This document shows positions 20,327 through 33,420 of a DNA stretch of 64,000 bases, one piece after another. A program made the position numbers and the translations under genes. The notes under the pieces were generated by a model. The model searched no databases. It had not been told where the DNA came from and saw only the letters and a list, made by a program, of their open reading frames with translations. This DNA is from Entonaema liquescens (Eukaryota > Ascomycota > Sordariomycetes > Xylariales > Xylariaceae), in contig CADCSX010000005.1 of the NCBI GenBank assembly GCA_902805475.1, positions 412,001-476,000 on the forward strand, written 5' to 3'. The stretch's first letter is position 1. Every line of letters starts with the position of its first letter.

Positions 20327-22718
20327 GTTTGGAAACTACTCAGAAGAAGGCCAAAACAGGGACGGGGAGCTGACGAGAGAGTGTTAGACAACCCGTTTAG
20401 TTAGGCCCGGAGAAGACAGTGTTGTGTTGAACAGGAAAAGGGGGGAAGATGGTAGGAACCGAGACACGGAGGGGAGATGAGGAATTGAAAAAGGGTTCAC
20501 GGAATAACGTGATGTGAGGTATTTCTAAAATATAAACATTTCAGAAAAGTTAGAACGAGTTTACGGATTAACCCCACCTCTGCGATGGACTTGCTCAAGA
20601 AAGTCCAGCTCAGGCAGAGAATTGGCCAGTCCCCTGCGCGGGGGTGGTGGTTGATGAGGGGCAACGCCCTACGACGGGGCCTAGATGAATTATTTGGGTA
20701 CAATACGTAAAGCACTAATATAGGTACATATATGTACCTAGGTAGGTACGTATTAGTGGGCTATGTCTCACTCCCTAAGAGAGGTATTTACTTCTAATGA
20801 CCGCCAATCGCCCAGCCCACCTGGGCAGGGTCCTAATCAGCTAATGTAGCACGCACATCCTTATGCAGGGTAAGAAGTACCCTCAATTACAGGGCTATGA
20901 TTAGCGACCCCTACCTTATCTTTAGCAAGCTTAGGTAAGGGTAGAACGAAAGTACCTGAATACTATATTACACAGATCGCTATCTGGTGGTATTATATCA
21001 ACTTAACCTTCTCAAACTCAGGCTTTCAGGGTGCACATAAGAGACATTTCACATAATTGTCTCATTTACTGTCTCATCCAAACCAGGACTATACCTTGCC
21101 CACATGCTAGACTGAGTGGATCATATAGCTCGCCTTGCTGCGTACATGCCACCTCTCGGCATTCGACTATCATGGATATCCTGCAGCCATCATCGGGCTA
21201 CACCGTACGATAGCAGAACGGTGGCTAACTACTACATAGCACCCAGTAGCCAGCCACTAATTTCACCTTAACCATTTCAAAAAGAAAGAAAAAATCACTA
21301 TCAGAATCGATATATTAAAAAATAAGTACAGAGTACGAATACCTACATATACGATTAACTATCTTTTTTTTTTTCTTTTCTTTTTTTTTTTTTTTAATAA
21401 GCCTAGTCACCGTATAGAATTGATACTACATATAATAATCCGTAAAACGAGGAGATACGAAACGCTTATTTCTGTTGAGCTGCTCCATTTCTCATTTCTC
21501 AACAACTGGTCTCAATGCCTCGATAACCAGAAATAGACACGCGTAAAAGCATGTTAATCCCTCACCACAGGCCAAGGCTAGACCCAGTCTCATCACTACA
21601 TTATAATTATATTCACCAATAACGCTATCATATCTGCGCTTCTACTTCTATAACTTCTCGCCATGACCAATTGCAGAGGTCGTGCCCAGAGAGATCAACT
21701 TAATCCTTACCAAAACCCTCATATCCAGTCTCATGTATATTTCTCGGATACATGATGGCCGATGCGCAGTTATTCTTGTTAATAATCTCAGATCCGTGTG
21801 CACATTTCAACACATCTAAATGCACTCTCCTCATATATATTGGCGTTGTATGGTTTGTAGAAGAGTCAAGACTTGAAAAAAGACACATTCGCTAAGTTAA
21901 GAGGATACTAAGATATGGCTGTGCCAGTGTAGCGAGTCAATCTCTCGGAATTCGAGTTGCCCTCTCTTGGTTAAAATATATTGTCTACCTAAGATACTGT
22001 ATTGTCCATCATGCATGCAGTGTTCAAATTCTTTAACGAACATAATGTAAACACTTTGCGTCAACTGTCATCGCTTAACGAATTGCGTACGAGCGATTCT
22101 AGTCGCATTTGGTTTATCAGGTACCAAGCTCGTCGTTTCTTCCGAGGGTGAAGCTCCCCTTCTGCCAGAGTAGCCCATATACCACTCCAATGGGCCTCAG
22201 ATACCGCTGAGCTGAGCTACTTTATACCCGAGGCTATAGGCTAACGCATAGAAACAACTCGAGATATATAGAGTACGATATGATTTTGAATACGGGCCTT
22301 TAGAAACACCCCAAGCTGCATACTCCGTTTCCGAGCGGCAGGCGCGTAAAGAGGTATTAGCATGTCAAGCTGAGATGAGGGGCGTTGTCTATCCATGTGA
22401 CACTTTTTGAAGCACATCATATTTCTTATAACGAAAGCTCCAAGCTCTGGTTGACATGTCGCGTTTCTCTTCATCATATAAGGGTGATATTGAATAGATT
22501 TTATCGCCGTGGCAAAATGTGGACAAGATGATTTCGTGGTTCTTAATCTAGGAAATGTTCTAGTTTCACACTATGTTCACAGCCGTAGAATATATACAAG
22601 AATGGTATAAACAATCTCAAATTGTACTTATTCCGCTTGGATTATACCCAGCAGTCATACATAGGCCCAGAACTAGCATCTTTCACTGTAATATACTTAA
22701 GGCGGGCGCCGGTACCCC
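20327..22718. other. Long intergenic region upstream of pyruvate kinase
   Basis: These 2.4 kb have no supported gene. The first part must hold the pyruvate kinase promoter. A pyrimidine tract (about 21364-21395) and short T- or A-runs are visible; A+T content rises modestly. Small frames (for example 20497-20715 and 22241-22477) lack motifs. No tRNA cloverleaf was recognised. Confidence 0.45.
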
Positions 22719-23756
22719 TTATATTTCACCATGTGATGGAAAAAACAGGCGGTCACATGTATCAACCTTAATGACTAACTTGCCCCTTACTCGCCCACTA
22801 TTGAGCTTGTCAAATGCCTGTTTAACTTGGTCGAACCGAAAAACCGAATCAATAATAATCTTATCCTTCGGTAGACCCAGCAATCCTTCCAGGTGTGAAG
22901 TGTTAAACTCAAGATTGATACAAGTATAAGACTGACCAAGGCCTATTTTCCCAGCCATGGCGCGGAGTAGCATCTGGGGATTCCATAGGTAAATATACCG
23001 GCCACCAGGGGACAGCCGGTCAGTCTTATCACCAACAACAGTCACGTACATTTTGGAGACCCCTAGGCATTCCGTCCCACCGACGAAATCAATGATGGCA
23101 TCTGGAGTAAATGCTTTGACCATTTCAGAAACATTAGTAGTTGTGTAGTCGATGACATCTTCTGCCCCCATGCTGCGGACAAAGTCGGCATTACGACCCG
23201 AACATGAGGCTTTCACAGTCCAACCGCGTTGCTTTGCTAGATGGACGGCGTACATACCACAGCTAGAGCTACCACCTAAGACGACGATTTTCCCAGTCTT
23301 TATATACGGCTCTACCCGGGCAATCGTCGTTCGAGCCGTGAGCCAGACAAGAGGGAGAGCAGCGGCCTGTTCCCAGGACCAATCAGGAGGTTTCCTCACT
23401 ACCGCAGAGTCTTTTGTGCTGATTGTAATTATCTCCTGGAGAGTACCGCCGGGAAGAAATGGTGCAATGCCAAGAACTTCATCACCGGCCTTGAAACCAG
23501 AGTTCGACCCTGCTTCTTCAATGATTCCTGAAAAGTCCTCGCCCACGCCTTTGTGGTACGGGACCAAAAAGGTTGGAAGGTATGATATCAAGGGGTATGA
23601 CATCAATTGAACGTCGACAGGGTTGATAGATGCAGCCTTGATCCGTACGCGGATTTCGAATGACTTAAGTTGTACTGCATCGAAGAGGAAGTCTGACTGT
23701 CGTAATGCTTTATGGTAGCCTCCATTGGTCCACGTCCAGGCCTTCATCGCGTGCAT
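22719..23756 (-). CDS. MDR-superfamily (zinc-lacking quinone-oxidoreductase-like) alcohol dehydrogenase
   Basis: A single-exon frame of 345 residues starts at ATG 23756 (MHAMKAWTW); a second in-frame ATG at 23747 would give 342. The GroES-like half has IKAASINPVDVQL and VGEDFSGIIEEAGSN..GFKAGDEVLG. The Rossmann half has the NADPH loop VVLGGSSSCGMYAVHLAKQRGW. The C-terminus KLNSGRVRGKLVIKV is typical of the quinone oxidoreductase/RTN4IP1-like branch. Zinc-binding Cys/His positions of classical ADH are not evident. Such enzymes reduce quinones or enals with NADPH; the substrate is unknown. It is the last intact gene before the A+T-rich block, 1.2 kb away. Confidence 0.9.
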   Translation of the reverse strand: MHAMKAWTWTNGGYHKALRQSDFLFDAVQLKSFEIRVRIKAASINPVDVQLMSYPLISYLPTFLVPYHKGVGEDFSGIIEEAGSNSGFKAGDEVLGIAPFLPGGTLQEIITISTKDSAVVRKPPDWSWEQAAALPLVWLTARTTIARVEPYIKTGKIVVLGGSSSCGMYAVHLAKQRGWTVKASCSGRNADFVRSMGAEDVIDYTTTNVSEMVKAFTPDAIIDFVGGTECLGVSKMYVTVVGDKTDRLSPGGRYIYLWNPQMLLRAMAGKIGLGQSYTCINLEFNTSHLEGLLGLPKDKIIIDSVFRFDQVKQAFDKLNSGRVRGKLVIKVDTCDRLFFPSHGEI

Positions 23757-24930
23757 TAATTGGATATGGTTTGAATTAGAAAGAGGCACGAATGATTAGA
23801 CAAATTTGAAACGTACAATCGATGGCTTGAAAGGGGTCTAGTGAATATGCAGGGAAAGCATCGTACTCAATTCCTTAAGCTTAGTCTGAAGTCATATAGT
23901 ATACTATGACTTGAACCAGACGTGTGATTAGGGGGAGACTTTATAGACACTTACGGAGAGGAAAGGGGCGCGCAATTTAGTCATAGCCAGTACATTTAAC
24001 ACCCGGCATCAAATACACAATGCAAAACCCATCCAAAGGGACTTAACAACACTCAGACGTCACTTGAGACCGAGGATTGTCTGTGGATGCGGTCGAAATG
24101 TTAAGCCGAAGAAGTGGACTGCGTTCAACGGAGGATGAGAGTAAGGAACTCGGCAGCCGAGGCCGAAGTTATATAACCCTTTTATTAGCATATGTATCAC
24201 TAATTACTTATGCTCGCATTGTAAACGCAGTATAACTTCTAGGAGAACAAGTATTTTGACTGGAATATAAATATATGTATTTTTTAAGGAGAGTAATAAC
24301 GCGAAGCTGTATATATAGATGATGAGAGCATTTAGACCGGGAAAGTTTGAATGGAATGTTCTTTATAGCGCAAAATCTGAGAAGATAGACAAGAGAACCC
24401 TTGCAGTCAAGCCACTTGACCACATCGCCAGTGTTCCTCTCATTCGCAGGCAAGAGTGTCCACTCGATGAGGATCAAAACGGTCGTAGCTAAAGTCTATT
24501 CTAGGACATGATAAGCTCAATACTACCACGAGGAAATACTTGAGGGCGTTTATCCAATCTTCGCCATACTCTGGCGCGAATTACAAGTTGGCTGGTTCTT
24601 GACTCTCTTGAATCACTCCCTCAATGACAACTTGAGAAGCAGCCACAAACGTAGGCCGGTACTTGACTCGTAGGACGTAAGTATAGACGATGATGATCCG
24701 GAAAGTTTCTTCGCAGGCAAGGCCTAAAAGCCTCTCAGCTGTTCGACCCAGATCCAGATTACAAGAGACTCCAACCCGAGGTCTTTAAGATAACTGCTTA
24801 ATCATTAATAGGCCCGGCTAAATTCTACACACTGACCTCGCAATTCCTTACAGTCATCGTGCTGGACAACACGGAGACTATTAGTGCTATTTACACAAGT
24901 TCGACGTAGCACCTTTAAAAGGGTGCTGCG
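23757..24930. other. Intergenic region up to the composition boundary
   Basis: Ordinary-composition sequence of about 1.2 kb. An 89-codon frame at 24208-24477 (-) has no recognisable domain and is not called. A hairpin-like inverted repeat (TAGCACC..GGGTGCT) occurs at about 24907-24929, right at the edge of the A+T block. Confidence 0.45.
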
Positions 24931-25164
24931 CATTTTTTAAAAAAACGGGCAGTGATTAGGGATTTAACCGAAATATTTCCGAATAAGCGTATTTCTTACG
25001 TATTTTAATGTATTTTATATTATTTTATAAAATTTTTTTTTTTAAATGTATAAAAGTTGGAATAATTTTTTATTAATATTTAAAGTTTAATATATTATTT
25101 TTAATTATTAATTTTTTTTAATTAATATATAATATTTTTTAAAAAATATTACGTTAAATTTATA

Positions 25165-26640
25165 TAAATAATAATAATAATTATTATTATTATTTTTATT
25201 TCGTTACGTTTATATATTTAGCCCGTTACGGTTAAAACATTATTAATATTTTTTTAAATAAATTTTCAAATAAAAATTATATTTTTATTAAAAAAATTTT
25301 AATTTATTTTTATTTATTTTTAATTTTTATTATACGTTTATATTATATATTATTATATTTTATTAAAATTTTATTATTTTAATAAATTAAATAATACATT
25401 TAACCGTATAAAGTTATTTTTATTATTTTTATCGAATAGTTTTTTTATTATTTTTTAATACGTTATTTTTTATTAAATTATAAATAACTTTATTTTTATT
25501 TCGTTTTTTACACGAAATATAATAATTATTTTATTAATAATATGTAATGATAATATTTTTAATAAATATAATTTTGTTTAACGTACGTTATAAAGTTATT
25601 GTTTTTTTTTTTAATATTTTTTTTAAATTTTATTATTTTATTTTTTTAATTTTAATTTTATTTAATTTTTATATTTTTAACTTTTTATTTATTATTGTAT
25701 TTTATTATTTGTTTTTTTATTATAATAACGGTAATAAATTTAATAACGAATTTATTACATTTTAAAATTATATATTTTTTAAATATTTTAATTATTATTA
25801 TTATTTTTATTTTTATATATTTTACTTTCATTTTATTTATTTTTAATATAATTATAATTTAAAAATTTTTTTATTTTAATTATTTAATAATTTTATTTAA
25901 TTAATATATTTATTATTATTATATTAAAGTTATTACGAGGTATATTTTAATATATTTTTTTTATATTATTTTTAAATTTATTTACGTTAATTATTTTTTT
26001 AAAAAATAAACGAAATAATTAAAAATTAAAAAATGTTAATACGTTTTATAGTTTTTTTTTTAATTTTTTTCAATAATATTTAAAATTAAGTATTTTTTAA
26101 TATTTATTTTAAAATAATATTTTTTATTATTAAATTTTAAATGTAATTTAATTATATTTTATAATTATTATAAAATAATATAATTTTAAAATTATTAATT
26201 ATTTAAATCGTAATTAATATTATATTTAATTATAATGTTAATGTAATACGGTTTTTAATTTATATTTTTATTTTAATTATAATAAAATTAATTTATATTA
26301 TTTTTAATTTATTTTTTTATTATTATTATTAATTTTTTATTTTAAATTTTTAAATAAATAATTATTTTACTGTTTTAATTTTTATTTAAAAATTGTAAAT
26401 TTATTTAATAAATTATTATAAAATATATATTTTATTATAAAGTTTTTATTATATTTATTAAAAAATTTAACGAAAAACATATTTATATTATTAAAATTTT
26501 ATATTTTTTTAATAATTTATAAATTTTTTTTAATTATTTATTTTTTAATAAAAGTTTTAATATAATTATATTTCGGATATATTTTTAATTCTTTTTTATT
26601 TTTTATATTTATATTATTATTTTTTTTAAAAATTTTTTTT
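25165..26640 (+). mobile_element. Repeat family A, copy 1 (begins at a (TTA)n tract)
   Basis: Begins with an ATA/TTA tract (25167-25195) followed by CGTTACGTTTATATATTTAG and GCCCGTTACGG. The same order, much less mutated, is at 47741, and in reverse at 58024 downwards. Further in, 26040-26480 matches the reverse complement of about 56650-57130, and 26490-26630 that of about 55690-55830, so this copy is collinear with copy 3 apart from one missing segment. Differences are mostly C-to-T and G-to-A. If the TTA tract is the reverse complement of a (TAA)n tail, this is the 3' end of a minus-strand retroelement. Confidence 0.65.
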
Positions 26641-29600
26641 TTTTATTTTTTTACCGAAATAATAACAACGAAATTTTATAATTTACTTTAATTTTTTTTT
26701 ATTAAGTTTTAATTTTATATTTATAATTTTTAAAGTTATTTTTAAGTTTTTTTTTTATTTTTTTTATAAAATTATATTTATTATTGTTTTTTTTATTATT
26801 TTATTTATTTTATTTTTTTATTTAATATATATTATATAATTATTTTATATAATATAACATTTTTTATAATTTTTATATATATTTTTTTTATTTTTAAAAA
26901 ATTATATTTTTATATAAATATTGTTAATTTAAAAAAGCGTATTATTATTTTTTTATTTTTATTTTAATTATTTTTAAATATTTTATTTATTTTAATTTTT
27001 TATTTAATTAAATTTTTAAAAATTTTATAATTTTTTTAATTTCTATTATTATATTTTTTAATTGTATTATGTTTTTATTTAATTTATATATTTTAATAAA
27101 ATATATTAATTCATTTTTTTAAAAAGCAAAAATTATTTTATAACGTTTTATTTATTGAATATATTTAAAATATGTATTTTTTAGTTTTTTATAATTTTTT
27201 TTAATATTTAGATTTATTGTTATTAAGTTTATATTATTTGTAAAATTAATTATAAATATTTTATTTTTTTAATTTTTTATAAAATATTTAATTAAAAGTT
27301 TATTTCCGGGTTAAATTTACTTTTAAATATTAATTATATTTTTTTATTTTTCAAATTATTTTTAATTTATTTTATTATTTATTTAAAAAACTTTATTTTT
27401 TAACAAATATATAATAGTTTTTTTAAAATAATATAATTAAATACTTTTATTATATTAAATTATAACAATAATATTTTTATTTTATTTTTTTATATTAAAT
27501 ATATTATTTCCGTTATTATTTTAATAATTATTTTTATTAATTTACATTTTGTATTATTTATTTCCGTTATAAACGTTATTTATAACGTTATTATTATTTT
27601 TTTTATTTTTTAAAGTATTTAATAATATTATTAATTTATATATATTTAAAAACATTTTTTTAAATTTTATTTAATTTAAATAATATAATAATTATTATTA
27701 TATAAAATTTTATTAAATAATATTTATATTAAAAATTATTTATTATTATTATTGTAATAATTTTAAATAATAATTTATTATATTTATATAAAAATTTTAT
27801 TAATATTTTATTTTTTTTGAAGTTTTTTATTTTTTTATAATTATTAATATATTTTAAATTATTTTTATTTTATATAATTGTTAATTATAAATTTTTTATT
27901 AAATGTTTTATTAAAAATTATATTTATAAAATTTAAATTTAAATTTAAGAAAATTTTTATTTAAAATATATTTATTTTTTATATATAAATAATTACTTAT
28001 AATTATTTATTTATATTTTTTTTTAATATTAAAATAATTTTATTTTTTATATTAATTTCATTAAAAAAAATTCAAATTAATTTATTTATATAATTTATAA
28101 AAGTTTTACTTTTGATTATTTTTAATGGAACAATTTTAATATAAAAAAACTTTTTACAAATTGGTAATTTTATTTATTTTAAAAGTTAAAAAGCCGTTTA
28201 TATAATATTTAACTATTTAATGATAATAATTAAATTATTATTATAAATTTAATAATCGATAAGTTTTTATTTTACCCGGTTTTTAATTAATAAATAAATT
28301 ATTTATTAAATTATTAATTAAATTTTAAAGCAAAATATTATAAAAGAAATTAAAATAAAAAATGGAAAACGGTTATTATAATAATATTTAATAATTTTTA
28401 ATATTTTTCTTTTTATTATATATTTTTTTTATAAAAAACTTAAACGGTTGTTATTAAAAAAACCATTAATAACAATAATATTAACAATTATTATAATTAT
28501 TATTTTAATAAAAAACTTGTTATATTAAAATCGAAATTTTAATTTTATAAAAATAATTAATTTTAATATATTAATTTTTATTAAAAAAAACTAATATAAT
28601 ATTATATTTTTAATATTATATTTTATAATATTGTAAGTTAAAAATAATATTTTTAAAATTATTAAATTTTTAATTAAATATAATAAGTTTTATTATATAA
28701 AAATATATTATTATAATTTGAAAAATAATATATTATATAAATTAATATAAAAAAAATAAAAAATTTATTAAAATTAATAAATGATTTTAATTTTATAAAA
28801 CTTTTAATATAATATATATTTATATATTATTAATAAAAATAAAATAATAATTAATATTTTTTATTATTTTAAAATTAATATAAATAATAATATAATTATT
28901 TATACGATTTAAAACGAAGTAATTATTAGAAAAAATAATTAAATTATAAAATTTATAAATAAATAAATTTAAAAATTTATTTAATTTATTACAAACGGAA
29001 AATTTATTTTATATTAATTTATAAATTATATAATTATTAAAAAAATTATTTATTAAATTAATGGTTAATTTATTAAAAACTTTATTGTAAAAAATTCTTT
29101 TAATATTTGAAAATTTTCTTTTTTTTACAAAAACGAACGAAATAATTATTAATAAAAAATTAATAAAAGTTATTATATTATTATTAATAAAATAATTACC
29201 ATTAATAAAATTATTATTATTAATAACAAATTTATTAAAATTAAAATAATTATATCTTTTTTTAATTAAATTAATTAAATTATTATTTACATTATAAATT
29301 AATATATTTTTAATTTATAAAAATATTTTATTTATTAATTTAATATAATTAAATATTTATATATTTATTAATTAATTTTTTATATTTATAAAATAAATTA
29401 ATATTTTATTTGTTAATTTATTATAATATAATAATAATAAAAAAAATAATTTAAATAATATATAATATTATATTTAATTTAATTTATTATTATTAATAAA
29501 TAATATAATGGATTAATTTTAATAATAAAAAAATTATATGAAACTTCACATTATAATAATTTTTATAATAAACTATAATATGATAAATTAAAATTCGAAA

Positions 29601-30620
29601 TTATTTAAAATTTTAAATTTAAAAATATTTAAATAAATAATAATTTATAATTATATATTATAAAACTAATTTTAAAATTATAAATCAATTTAAAAATAAT
29701 TTTTAACGTAATTAATAAATTTTTAATAAAAATATAAAATAATTTTTAAAAAATTTATATTATAATAAAGAAAAAATCTTAATTTAATAAATTAAAAATC
29801 TATAATTTAAAAGTTTTTTAACGAAAAAAATATTATTATATTAAAATAAAATATAATATTTTTTATTAATATTATTTAATAAATAAATGTAAATTAAATG
29901 TAAATTAAAATAATTATTATAAAAATATATAAATTATATAAAAATGTTATAATATAATAATATATAATGAAATAAATTAAAAATTATAAAACAATTTTAT
30001 AAAATAAAATTAAAATTGATTTTTTTTTAAAAGTTTAATAAATTAACAATTTGTTAAATTTTAATTAATAAAAATATACGAAATTATATAATATTTAATA
30101 ATAAATTTTATTTAAAAAAGCTTTTTAATAAATTTAAAATAAAATTTAATAAAATATAATAAAAATTTTATAATTTTAAATATATTATAAAAAATTATTT
30201 TAAAAAATATTAATATGCAATTAAATTATAAATATAATATAAATGTATTAAATATATAAAATAAATTTAAAAGTTTAATAAATATAATAAATTTATAATA
30301 TATTAAATTTTGAATTATATTAATAATTTATAAAAATAAATTAAATTATAATAATTTAAATTATTAATTATTAAAAAAAATATTTAGTAAAAAATATTTT
30401 AAATATATTTTTAATTAATAAAATAAAAATATTAATAAATTATATTTTTAAATAAAAAATATAATTTAAATTATTATTAAAAATAATATGAAAAATAATA
30501 TAAAAAATAATAATAATTTTTAATAATTTAAATATTATAAATAAAAAAAAAATAATAATAAAAAAAATAAAAAAAAATATAATAATAAATATTATAATAA
30601 TAAAAAATAATATAATATAA

Positions 30621-30723
<103 letters not shown>

Positions 30724-30737
30724 TATAATATTTGCGA

Positions 30738-30960
30738 TTCGCGTGTTAAATCGGAAATATAAAATATGTTTTTAATATTAAAATTATATTAATATATAAA
30801 AAATGGTTATTACCCATTAAAAAATTATTTAATATAATAAAATGTATAATTTTTTTAAAAAAATTTTTTTATTTAATTTTAATGTAATTAATTTTTTAAA
30901 TTTTATTAATTTTAAAATAATATATTTTTTATTTTTTAAAATATTTTAATTTAATAATTT
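30738..30960 (+). repeat. Repeat family C, copy 1
   Basis: About 220 bp aligns by eye with 36226-36440 in the same orientation: both begin TTAAATC, continue with a shared TTTTTAATATTAAAATTATA stretch and include TTTAATTTTAATGTAATTAA. The other copy keeps more G and C near its end. Confidence 0.6.
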
Positions 30961-31669
30961 ATAAATTAGTTTTTTAATTATTTTATTAAATTATATATTA
31001 TATTAAATATAATTAAATTTTCCATTTTTTTTATTTTTTATTATATTAATAGTAAAAATTAATAAAGAATAAAATTATTTAATTATTTACATTTACATTA
31101 CCATAATAAAAAATTATATTAAAATAATTATTACCATATATTATAAAGTTTTTAAATCCCGATTTTTTTAATTTAATAATAAATATAATTATTATAAACG
31201 CATAAATAAAACTTTCCAAATATTTTAAATATATAAACGGTTTAAAATATTATTATTTTAAATTAAAATATTAAATGTACCGGAATTTTAATATATAAAA
31301 AAATACTTTAAAAAAAATAAAAAGAAAAATAATTAATATCTTTTAATAATAATAAAAAATCTTATAAAAAAATTTTATAAAAATGTTTTTAATTTAATAA
31401 TTAAAATTAAAAAAAAAATTATTTTTTATAAAAAATTATATTAATAATATAAAAAATAATAAATTTTTTATATAAGTAATAAATAATTAATATTTATATT
31501 TATATATAAAAAAAATATAAAAATATTAATAATTAAAATATAAAATAATATAAATTTTATATTTTATATAAATTAAATAAAATAAAATTATTAAAAATGT
31601 ATTTATTTTAATTTAATAAATTATAAAAATGTTATATAATAAAAATATAATTAATTTTTAAAAATTATT

Positions 31670-31865
31670 TGTTGGGAGTGTGATCACGTGACGCAGTCAT
31701 GTGACTGGACTCGGCCCCCACCCCACAATAAAGTGTATAAATATTCCCCGCGCGTTCGTAATTTTACTTTTAATTTAGTTATAAAAAATACAATAATAAT
31801 AACTAATAACTAATCGTTTTTCTTTACGTTTTAAAACTTCTTATTACCTTTTTGTTAATTTAACA
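31670..31865. mobile_element. LTR-like island 1 (solo-LTR candidate)
   Basis: A sharply non-RIPped island in A/T sequence. It opens TGTTGGGAGTGTGATCACGTG, has a second ATGTGACT box, a C-rich stretch, a TATA-like GTATAAATA (about 31735-31743) and CGCGCG, and can be closed at TTAACA. TG..CA ends, a CACGTG box near the 5' end and a TATA box are LTR features. A related island is at 63146. The right boundary is uncertain and no internal element is seen next to it. Confidence 0.5.
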
Positions 31866-32995
31866 TTATTAATTAAATTTACATTTTATTAATAAATTAT
31901 ACTTATATAAAAAAATATTATTATAATTATTAAAATATTAAATAAATTATTTAATAAATAATTAATAAAAAAAATAAAAAAATTATAATTTAAAAATATA
32001 AAATAATTTTAAAATGTTAATTTAATATTAATATAATTTAAAAAAATTTAAGTTAAATGTTTTAAAAAATAAGAAAAAAAAGAAAAATTTTTCGAAATGG
32101 AAAATTTAAATATAAAAAAAAATTTAAAAATGAAAAAATAAAAAATAAATTTTTTTAATAAATAAATTTAATAAAATAATTTAATTTCCTTTTTAAATAA
32201 TATATTATTTATATTATTATTTTAAATAAAAATGAATATTTTAATTAATATATTTTATAAAATATTAAAAATTATTACGAATAAAAAATATATTTATTAT
32301 TTAAAAAAAGTGAAAATATTTTTTAAAATAAAAAATATTTTAATATTAAAAAGAAAATATTTTTTTATATATTATTAATAAATTTATTTTATTTATTTAA
32401 ATATAAGATGATTTTATAAAATATATTAAATAAAAATATATATTTTAATAAAAAAAAAATAAAAATTATATAATTTAAATTTAAATATAAATGTAAATTT
32501 TTAAAAAAAATTAATAAAAGTATTTTATTATATTAAATAAAAATTAAAATAAGGAAAAAAAATATTAATAATGTAATTTAAAAAATTTAACGAAATTTTA
32601 ATAAAAATTAAAAAAAATTAATTATATTAAAAAATATTTAAAATTATATAATTAAATATTAATTATTAATTATAATATTTAAGAAAAATTTTAATATAAT
32701 GATAATATTTTTATTATAATATTATATAAAATATTAAAAATTTTTAATTAAAAATTATAAAATTTTAAAAAAAATTAATAAAAATAAAATTATAATAAAA
32801 AATATAATTATATAAAATAAAATTATTATATTTATAAATATAAATTTAAAATTTTTATTCGGATTTATAAAATAAAATTTTTTTTTTTATAAATAGTTAA
32901 AAAAAAAACGAATAAATATTTTATATTTGCAAAAATATTTAAAATTCATAAAAAATTATACATATTTAAACCAATTATATTTTATCATTTAACAA

Positions 32996-33420
32996 TATAA
33001 CGTAATCCACGGGTTAACGGCCCACACGGGTTAATGGCTTAACGAAAATACATATAAAATACGTTTATGCGTAACCGTGCATTTTATTTAGAAAAAATGC
33101 TATTAAAAATCGGATTTCAAATTTGGATAAGTAAATATATTATTATAATAATAGTATTTTTTAAAAATTTTAAAATATTTTTTTTCATTTATTGAAAAAT
33201 TATCGTAATAAAATATAATTATATTTTTTATAATTTTTGCTATATCCATTATTTAATTTTTTCAATTTTTCATTAAATTAATCATATAATTAAATATAAC
33301 ATATTAAGTTTTTAAATTTTTAAATATAATATTCGTAAAGTTATAGATTTTTTTAATATGTTATATTTTAAGTTAAACCGTTAACTCGTGTGGGCCGTTA
33401 ACTCGTGGATTACGTTATAA
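32996..33420. mobile_element. 425-bp element with about 45-bp terminal inverted repeats (MITE-like)
   Basis: The left end 32996-33043 (TATAACGTAATCCACGGG, then TTAACGGCCCACACGGG) reappears as the reverse complement at 33372-33420. Over about 45 bp I see only four differences, all transitions (G/A or C/T), as expected from RIP or deamination. The interior is about 330 bp, A/T-rich and without a frame. Size and structure fit a MITE; a TA target duplication is possible but hidden by the TATA ends. Confidence 0.75.

Noticed and set aside
24208..24477. An 89-codon minus-strand frame beside the A/T block
   Set aside because: Starts near a plausible ATG but shows no family motif; could be a remnant, not enough to call.
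25547..25765. A 72-codon frame in the A/T block starting MIIFLINIIL
   Set aside because: Composition is Phe/Ile/Leu/Tyr from poly-T sequence; no domain, no conserved start; expected by chance where stop codons are the only constraint on T-rich DNA.
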